12,888 nt of DNA, from assembly GCA_002284615.2 (NCBI GenBank), contig MU069805.1, positions 196,543-209,430 on the forward strand, in the 5' to 3' direction. Both the position numbers and the translations under genes were made by a program. The number at the start of each line of letters is the position of its first letter. The first letter of the stretch is position 1. The notes below the pieces were generated by a model. It worked only from the letters and a program-made list of their open reading frames with translations, did not search any database and was not told the DNA's origin. Origin of the DNA: Dunaliella salina. Taxonomy: Eukaryota > Chlorophyta > Chlorophyceae > Chlamydomonadales > Dunaliellaceae. Positions 1 through 6,452 of this stretch are shown piece by piece.

Positions 1-534
1 GTGCATGCCAGCAAGCTTGGCTCCATAAAAAGCCCTGTAGAGGATTTGGAAGCGGTTTGGCGATGTCATACCAACACATTTGCCTTGCGTATTGTATATG
101 CAAGCCATGTGCGCNGTGTATATTTCTGGGAGAATGAGGGGGGATGGAGTAGGAGGGGAATGGCTGTGGGATCCTGTGTCTGATGGTGCTGGATGAGGGG
201 GTTGCTGGTCCGTGTACTTCACGAGGTCTACCTCGTGCAGCCAATATTCACATGAGCCTGTAGGCTTTATGTCTGCTTGTGGATTAGTGGGGTTTGTATC
301 AAATGTGATTTTGTTGCGCAATTCTGTGTCCAATTTCTGCTGCCATACATTGGTTTCAGTAGGTTTTTCAAAGCCCTGTCTTTCAAGATTTGAGACGGTA
401 GAATCTGCTGTGGGTGTTGAGAGATTAGGCTCGCTCTGTTGTGCTTCGAACTTCAGCAAGCACTCTTTAAATTTAGGCCAAGCCTCCTGTAGATCCTCTG
501 ATTCCCAGGAGGGCTTCCAAGCGACCCTCCTGAG
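1..534 (-). pseudogene. LINE C-terminal open frame leaving the window
   Basis: Translating the minus strand in the PHD frame beyond the TAA at 535-537 gives 178 codons without any further stop, to the window edge. There is no suitable start codon, so this is a continuation rather than an independent gene. It is acidic and Lys-rich at first (KFKECLLKFEAQQ), then rich in Pro, Ser and His, then more globular, with a segment reading SPNRFQILYRAF near the edge. One N is at 115. I do not recognise the domain. The long stop-free run argues that the TAA at 535 is a recent lesion or a base error. Confidence 0.65.
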
Positions 535-1182
535 TTATTGTTTAGTCTGCCGCTCTCTTTCAACTTTTTGGGCATCATTTAGCTTTGCACAGGTAGGACA
601 TGCCCATGTGTCTGCTGTTGCAATTTCTTGTCTCTGCTCATCCAAGTAGCATCCAAGCTCCTTCATGCATCCCCAATGGTACGTCCGGTGGCACACATCA
701 CAAACATACATATCAGGAAATGGATCCTCCAAGGTTCCAGTTTCATAACTTTGGTAGTAATTGCATATTTGGCAGCAGGCACACTCAATATCAGTGCGAG
801 CAGCAGGCGAGACATCCTCAGGCACAAGGTTAGCTTGTTTGAAAAGTGGCAGGGCCCATATTTCAATTATCATAGGTGCGTCATGCGTGTGATATTGCAC
901 TTGGAGGTGGGCGGGGGAGCTTGATTGTTCTTTCTTGTTCTCTGCAAAAAATCTCCAATTGTCTATGTGAGTAACATCTAAATCATGATAGAAGATAGAA
1001 CTGATAGCATGGCTAGCAGTAGTCTCTTTAGCAAGTTTCTCAGCTGCATTTTTCCTGTAGTTCCAGACTTTTGAGCCTTGGGAAAGGAAGCATAGAGAGT
1101 GGATGGCTGGGGAAACGATCTCACTGTCTGTGTGAAGCAATTGTTGCCTCTTCTTTCTGGTCTGTTTGTTTGAGTATCTAGG
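535..1182 (-). pseudogene. LINE PHD-finger region, C-terminal to RT
   Basis: The frame opens after a TAG at 1183-1185 and ends at a TAA at 535-537. There is no ATG near the start, so it is a continuation of the upstream ORF after a frameshift. A basic NKQTRKKRQQ stretch comes first. A C4HC3 zinc finger follows at 589-774: C-x2-C, 20 residues, C-x2-C, x4, H-x2-C, then W-x-C-x2-C. The Trp two residues before the last Cys pair is typical of PHD fingers, which bind histone H3 tails; a RING-like fold is less likely because of that Trp and the Cys/His order. A chromatin-reading role in targeting insertion is inference. Confidence 0.8.
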
Positions 1183-2324
1183 CTATGCAGAGTAAGAGTT
1201 AGTGTCCGAGGGTTGCGACAATCATCTGTCTGATGTTGGTGGTTAGTGGTAGGGGGGTTGGGCTGTGTAGGGGTATGGTGGGCAGTGCTCAAACAAGCAT
1301 GTGAACTGCTATCATTTGGGCTCGCCTGGCTTAATTGGGACATGGAAGAAGAGGTANTTCTCAATGCTGAGCGTGTGCGTTTGCTGGGTGGCCCTTTTGC
1401 AGAGGTATTTTGTATGGCAGGAGCCAGAGTATCCAGGCTTGCAGTGGTTTTTTCTGCAGAGGGGTGGAGTGCTTGTGTGGGAGTGATGTTGAGTGCAGCA
1501 TTGGAGCGAGTTCTTTTGCAGAGTGGCCCTTCCAGTGATTGCAAATCCATTACATTTGAAAGTTGTTGTGTTCCAGGACAATTAATGGGTGTAGGATGGT
1601 TGAGGGCACGTCTGAGGCGGCGTCCGGTGTGTTCATGGATGTAAAAAGATGTGGAGCGAGGCTGTGGCGGTGGCACTGCTTGAGTGGGGGGGNTGAAGCT
1701 AGGTTGGGGGTTTGCTCGTTCGGAAATCTGGGTGAGGGGAGGCTGTTCCCTACCCATGCTGGTGTTGGTAAGGCTGCTGACATGGGCGTTGTTAATACGA
1801 CGGTAAGCTGGGAGGGTATTTGCTTCAGTATTTTTGTAGGCAATGATCTTTTGGATTAAGGATATGTTCAGTTTTTCTTGTGGAGTAAGGTTGACAAGAG
1901 CTGCCAGCCTGTTAAGCGCAATTGTACATTTATTGTTCACCTTGGGGTGTTTAGCCTGAAGTTGAGAAACTGAGATGACGTGGGTTTTGCGACGAGATGT
2001 AAGCTCATGTAGCCTGCTGATTCCCATATTCAGCAGAGGTTGCATAATGCAGGTGATGAGAGTAGGGAGGTTGTGAGGAAGAGGTTTGTGCAAGGTGTGG
2101 GCTTCACAAATGTGCTCTAATTCCTCCTTGAACACACTAGTGCCATTTCTCATGAGATGGAGCTTGCTGGAATGCACGCTTGTCAGCTGGCGGGCGCGCA
2201 TGTTATAGTTCAGCTGACGTTTTATGTGCAGATTTGTTCCTTCTCGTTTGGTGAGGTAGGTTTCAGACAAAGCGTTGAGGTTTTCTATCTGCTTACTTAG
2301 GAGGTTGAGGCTAACTGTGCGGTG
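978..2324 (-). pseudogene. LINE post-RT region with two KRTRS motifs
   Basis: The frame is open from the TGA at 2325-2327 to 978, about 448 codons, in the same frame as RT copy A, so it is the RT continuation after one stop. Its first 160 codons are Leu/Lys/Arg-rich and likely helical. The remainder is Pro/Ser/Thr/Gln-rich and low-complexity. The motif GPxxKRTRS occurs twice, at 1503-1529 and 1368-1394; it could be a nuclear localisation or nucleic-acid-binding motif (inference). Two N bases lie in it, at 1357 and 1693. From about 1182 downward the frame overlaps the PHD-finger frame, so a frameshift lies between 978 and 1182. I recognise no catalytic domain and see no RNase H. Confidence 0.7.
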
Positions 2325-2678
2325 TCATATCGAGGGGTCCTCAAGGCTGGAAGAGAGGGAAAAAGCCTGGCGTCTATGGTATTTTACACAGATTGAAGTG
2401 CGTCCGAGTCCAAAATTATCTGAATCTTCACGGACCATTGCTGCAGCTGTGCTTTTCCAGAGTTTGTGTTTGTATTTGACCATTCTGTCTATCATGGTGT
2501 CCCAGATAATAAGGTCAGTAGGGGTGCAGGGGGTTACTGCAGAAGAGTATGCAAGGCTAGGGATTATGGCTGCGCGGACTATGTTTAGTACTTGTTGTGG
2601 GGATGCATAGGATGATTTAAGATTATCTAGCTTATTTTTGAGGTTAAAAGTCATACGCTGAATCTGGTGCTCCCAGTN
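2149..2678 (+). repeat. 530-bp perfect tandem duplication, copy A
   Basis: The sequence repeats with an offset of exactly 530 bases. Copy A runs from CTCATGAGATGG at 2149 to TCCCAGT at 2677, followed by an N at 2678. Every line I compared by eye is identical to copy B, including the 111-codon plus-strand frame that appears in both (2275-2610 and 2805-3140). On the minus strand it covers the RT thumb end and the start of the post-RT region. Confidence 0.97.
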
Positions 2679-3208
2679 CTCATGAGATGGAGCTTGCTGG
2701 AATGCACGCTTGTCAGCTGGCGGGCGCGCATGTTATAGTTCAGCTGACGTTTTATGTGCAGATTTGTTCCTTCTCGTTTGGTGAGGTAGGTTTCAGACAA
2801 AGCGTTGAGGTTTTCTATCTGCTTACTTAGGAGGTTGAGGCTAACTGTGCGGTGTCATATCGAGGGGTCCTCAAGGCTGGAAGAGAGGGAAAAAGCCTGG
2901 CGTCTATGGTATTTTACACAGATTGAAGTGCGTCCGAGTCCAAAATTATCTGAATCTTCACGGACCATTGCTGCAGCTGTGCTTTTCCAGAGTTTGTGTT
3001 TGTATTTGACCATTCTGTCTATCATGGTGTCCCAGATAATAAGGTCAGTAGGGGTGCAGGGGGTTACTGCAGAAGAGTATGCAAGGCTAGGGATTATGGC
3101 TGCGCGGACTATGTTTAGTACTTGTTGTGGGGATGCATAGGATGATTTAAGATTATCTAGCTTATTTTTGAGGTTAAAAGTCATACGCTGAATCTGGTGC
3201 TCCCAGTT
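2679..3208 (+). repeat. 530-bp perfect tandem duplication, copy B
   Basis: This copy directly abuts copy A; the only ambiguous base nearby is the N at 2678, exactly at the join. Copy B flows into intact upstream RT sequence (higher coordinates), and copy A flows into intact downstream element sequence (lower coordinates). That is what an unmerged overlap between two assembled pieces would give. A genuine tandem duplication is possible but less likely. Confidence 0.97.
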
Positions 3209-3562
3209 AAGTTCCATTGTCATTTGAACTCCCAGATAGAGGAAGGGCTCACTTGATGCAAGGAACTGGGCCTTCTGTCCTTGGATTTCAATTTTCCCCT
3301 GAAGCCTTTGATGGAGAGCTTGAGATGGAGTCACTCCATTGTGATCTTTTCTGGGATGGCTGTGCAGAATGCCGGTAGCCTTAGTCTTGCTGCCGGAAAT
3401 AATGAGTGCGGCCCAATCAGAGTAGAGAGTGAGTTTTCTGGCTTGCGCTTTCAGGTCTTGTATTGTGCTAGTTGGACAGAGGAGGTCATCAGAAAAGGCA
3501 GCGCTGCTAAGCTTATTTGCAAGGTGGTTGTCGGTGGTGTTCTGGTCTGGGACACAACCATG
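2855..3562 (-). pseudogene. LINE reverse transcriptase, block 5 to thumb
   Basis: This continues the RT in the same frame after the TAA at 3563-3565. It carries AFSDDL with the two catalytic Asp codons at 3485-3490; the usual LINE form is (F/Y)ADD, and Ser at the second position is an accepted variant. YLGV follows (Tyr codon near 3238), then a helical thumb-like region and an FGLGRTSI segment near the end. The frame ends at a TGA at 2855-2857, which sits where an ATATGACACC context could derive from CGA by a C-to-T change. The lower half lies within a 530-bp duplication. Confidence 0.92.
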
Positions 3563-4255
3563 TTAATAGCCGCGCCCTCCAACATGCAGCCAACGGAGGA
3601 GGGGCTCCATGTAGAGGAGAAAGAGAAAGGGTGAGAGTGTATCACCTTGAATTGTACCTCTGTCAACATGAATTTGCTTAGTGCTAACCCCTGAAGGCAG
3701 TCTTACTTGAGTAGTGGCATTTTCATATAGATTTTTGACGGTGTCTATGGCATCAGTGGGGAAGCCCAAATCGTACATTATCCAGAGCATCCTGTCATGG
3801 TCAGTAGTGTTGAAGGCTGAGGTGAAATCTACAATAAGGGCATAGAAATCTTTTCCGAAAATTTTTGCATCTTCAAGTCCCATGATAACATTTTGGAGTT
3901 GGTGGATGGTGTCTTTTTGATTCCGGAAACCAGCTTGTGTGGAGCTCAGAAGGGAGTGTGCTTCTGCATATTCATAGAGAGTATTAGTGACCATGCGTGT
4001 CCAGAGTTTGTAGAGCGTGTTGGCTAGTCCAATGGGCCTGGAGGGGGATATATCTGTCTCCTCTCCTTTGTTTTTGTCAATGAGGATAGCCTCACTGATT
4101 TTCCAAGACACCGTGGTGAGGTGCGCAGCCCACATGATGGTGAAGAGCTTATGAATGCTTTCTTGGATTTCGGGGGGGAGCATTCTAAGGATCTCACTCA
4201 TTATGCCATCTGGACCTGGTGATTTGTTATTACTAACTACTGGGTTTTGATGCAT
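3563..4255 (-). CDS. LINE reverse transcriptase, fingers and palm up to block 4
   Basis: Role: copies the element RNA at the nicked target site. The 230 codons from ATG 4255 show the LINE RT series: KSPGPDG (11-17), RPIGL (73-77), QAGFR (107-111), catalytic D143 in VDFTSAF, and RGTIQGDTLSP (199-209). The frame is cut by a TAA at 3563-3565, after which the same frame continues with the rest of the RT. The ATG at 4255 is probably internal to the original ORF2, because upstream ORF2 sequence sits in another frame. This stop would separate the first catalytic Asp from the paired Asp residues and abolish activity unless it is a sequencing error. Confidence 0.95.
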   Translation of the reverse strand: MHQNPVVSNNKSPGPDGIMSEILRMLPPEIQESIHKLFTIMWAAHLTTVSWKISEAILIDKNKGEETDISPSRPIGLANTLYKLWTRMVTNTLYEYAEAHSLLSSTQAGFRNQKDTIHQLQNVIMGLEDAKIFGKDFYALIVDFTSAFNTTDHDRMLWIMYDLGFPTDAIDTVKNLYENATTQVRLPSGVSTKQIHVDRGTIQGDTLSPFLFLLYMEPLLRWLHVGGRGY

Positions 4256-4734
4256 TTGTTAAAGGCACTTTTATCCATGATTTTGGAGTGGAGCCATTCT
4301 CTTTGATCCTTCCCTTCCGATTCATCTTGTGTAATCCTTGATTGTAGAATAAATGGGTCTGGCACATGGCTAGAATGATTAGACTGCTCCCAGGGATACT
4401 TACGTGGGGCTTTGTGTGGAAGGTATTTGCCATGTTTGATATTTACTGCCCTCATAGCCTGTGTGTAATAGTTTTCAACAATCTGTGCCTGCTTGGTTGG
4501 TTCAGTCTCAATATTACCTGTCTCCGGGTCTCGGAGTGCCTGGAGACCTGTTCTCGTTTGTGCACTTTTGTCTTTAAAAATTTCCTTGTGTGCTCGTTTG
4601 GGGTTTGTATTGATTGTTTTTTGCATCTTTTTACAAGCAATGTTGTGGTTGTCTTTATTACGAGTTTCATCTATGTAAGTAATGGACTGTTTAGCACTCT
4701 CAGAGACCTTTGCAGTTGTGGAAGAGGAGGGATA
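4237..4734 (-). pseudogene. LINE ORF2 pre-RT region, fragment 2
   Basis: The frame is open from just after a TGA near 4735 to a TAG at 4237-4239; the first ATG is at 4626. It is a Lys-rich region with a DPETGNI segment, a short pattern often found ahead of LINE RTs, where it is followed by an NYYT-type helix segment, also present here. The last residues overlap the RT frame, which is displaced by one base, so a frameshift lies between about 4240 and 4260. Confidence 0.65.
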
Positions 4735-5000
4735 TCAAGTTGAAGGTTGTTGAGTTTGGATATGGCTATATTAAGGTTCGCATTTCCCCTATTTTGCTTC
4801 AAAATGGTTGAGGTGCAGTCAGTTGTGTTGACGGCAAGGTAGGTCAGCTGAGACTGGGTGTTTCTGACCAAGAAAAGCTTCTTTTTCAGGTTGCGCCGTT
4901 TATTGCTTGTGCCCTCGGGTTGTAGTGGTTGTGGTCTGAGGAGATAGTTTTTGTGTTGCACACTTTTAATGCTACTTAATAGGAAGAGTGATTGAGGCAA
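4671..5000 (-). pseudogene. LINE ORF2 linker between endonuclease and RT, fragment 1
   Basis: This is a frame of 109 codons starting at a TTG (so not a real start), overlapping the end of the endonuclease frame and ending at a TAG at 4671-4673. It is Lys/Arg/Gln/Asn-rich, including an NKRRNLKKK stretch, as expected for the poorly conserved region between APE and RT in LINEs. It needs a frameshift at each end to join its neighbours. Confidence 0.6.
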
Positions 5001-6130
5001 GAGATGCCTTCTGCCAGTGTTTCAACTGTATCGGAGGCCGGTTCATTGCAGAGTGTCTTAAGTTTTTTGGTTTGTTTGGCAGGTATATTCTTTAGATCAT
5101 CTAAAAATATAATGGCTTCTGCACAGGCTGGGTCAAGGGTTTGCAGCAATTTTTCAAGGTTTTGGGGGACCCCATGCGCTGGGTCTTGCAAGGAGTGTGT
5201 GAATGCTGTTCTGTCAGAGTCACTGATAGGGCGAACAAGGACTTTTTGTGGGCTTTGCGAGGGGANTTGTGGTTCTTNTAGGNAGGGAATATGAATCTGA
5301 AGGANGTCAAGAGGTATGTTAGCTATNAGTGGGACATNANCGCTAAGGGAGCCCAATTCATGGGTGGTACAGGGGGAACATTTACACGCAAGTTCAGAGG
5401 GTAGAATGACGTCATCGATGCGGCCAAAAGTGTAGATTGTATTGTTATTGACATCTTTGCCAGTAGCTTGGTAATGGGTCCAGGGTCTGCAGGTTTCCTC
5501 CTTGCAGGGGCATAGATTATTAGAGAGGAGAAATTCCCGGTACATTCTATCAGCCTGGTAGGTCGTGCTGCTGGAGCGGTCATCAGCTCTGACTGTAGCA
5601 TTCATATCACCCAGTATCAAGGGGATGCAGTTGCTATGGGTGTCAAGCAGAGTCTTTATGTAATCTTGCATTTCATTCCTGCTGACAAGAGCTTCATGAG
5701 AGCTGCCAGATGGCCAGTAGGTGCCTAACAGAAGAAGATTGGCATTGGTTCCCTTGAGTATGACAGAGGCAATTCTTCCTTTAGAGTTGATGCATACTGG
5801 AGAGCATTGGGTGGCTAGGGCTAAAGTATCATGAATGCAAATGGTGGTGCCACCGGCCCTATCGAAAGCTGACCAATATTTGTAGTTTTTGAGGAGCAAT
5901 TCTAACCAAGAACGGGGCTTATTGCTTCTGCGGAGCTTGGTTTCAGTGAGGACTAAAATATCTGGGTTGTGGGTAGCTATGGAATGGCGGAGGTCCCATT
6001 GGCTCTTAAAGAGGCCTCTGACATTCATGGTCATGATTTTAAGCGCATGTATTCCGTCCTGCGAAGGCCCCAAAGGATTTTCAGGGGTATCATATGTTTT
6101 GGAATGTACACAGTGTGTGTGGTTCAGCAT
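4976..6130 (-). CDS. LINE ORF2 N-terminal part: APE-type endonuclease
   Basis: Role: nicks target DNA to prime reverse transcription. The ORF starts with ATG at 6130, is 384 aa long, and the endonuclease fold starts near residue 30, as is usual for LINE ORF2. Visible motifs in order: N36 in MTMNVRG; E63 in LTETKL; GTYWPSG at 136-142; D175 and N177 in GDMNA; GRIDD at 236-240; and SxxVP at 263-267, where the SDH motif is expected. Both catalytic codons there contain one N each (GNT and NAT), compatible with Asp and His but not proven. Seven N bases lie between 5266 and 5340. The frame ends at 4976 by an apparent frameshift: the next LINE frame begins near 5000, offset by one. The domain itself has no stop. 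Confidence 0.93.
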   Translation of the reverse strand: MLNHTHCVHSKTYDTPENPLGPSQDGIHALKIMTMNVRGLFKSQWDLRHSIATHNPDILVLTETKLRRSNKPRSWLELLLKNYKYWSAFDRAGGTTICIHDTLALATQCSPVCINSKGRIASVILKGTNANLLLLGTYWPSGSSHEALVSRNEMQDYIKTLLDTHSNCIPLILGDMNATVRADDRSSSTTYQADRMYREFLLSNNLCPCKEETCRPWTHYQATGKDVNNNTIYTFGRIDDVILPSELACKCSPCTTHELGSLSXXVPXIANIPLDXLQIHIPXLXEPQXPSQSPQKVLVRPISDSDRTAFTHSLQDPAHGVPQNLEKLLQTLDPACAEAIIFLDDLKNIPAKQTKKLKTLCNEPASDTVETLAEGISCLNHSSY

Positions 6131-6452
6131 GTGTGTGGTTCAGCTGTGAGACAGGCTGGGTGGGGCTTTCACTTCCGCTGCTTTGTGGTGGTTGAGTGGT
6201 GTAAATAGGTTGGGGAACCTGGACTGTGGAGGGCTCTGGAGTGGTATCTACATGGAAAGTGGTATTGTACACAAAGGAGTTTGGGTCAAATGGAACGGAG
6301 CTGTCTGCCAGATGTAGGTCAGAGGCTGGATCTAAGCCATCCCATACACTTCCTCTCTGGAAAGTAAGTATGCTACCTTGAAGATTTTTCCAATCACTTT
6401 CAGTGATTGAAGAGGCTGTGGATGGTCCTTCAGAGAATCTAAAAGGAGCCAA
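6090..6452 (-). pseudogene. Ser/Thr/Pro-rich linker frame between protease and endonuclease ORFs
   Basis: This frame is open for 120 codons and overlaps the end of the protease ORF (stop at 6332-6334) and the start of the endonuclease ORF (ATG at 6130), in a different frame from both. Its middle is rich in Pro, Thr and Ser. Two readings fit. Either the protease ORF naturally stops at 6332 and ORF2 starts at 6130, leaving about 200 bp of spacer; or one long polyprotein was split by two opposite frameshifts, since the protease and endonuclease frames are the same modulo 3. No domain is recognised. Confidence 0.4.

Noticed and set aside
212..649. 145-codon plus-strand open frame
   Set aside because: Antisense to the PHD region and the LINE C-terminal frame; its Cys/Ser-rich translation has no recognisable domain.
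535..3565. A variant genetic code in which stops are read as sense
   Set aside because: The stops are of different kinds (TAA and TGA) and accompany frameshifts, which points to ordinary decay or base errors.
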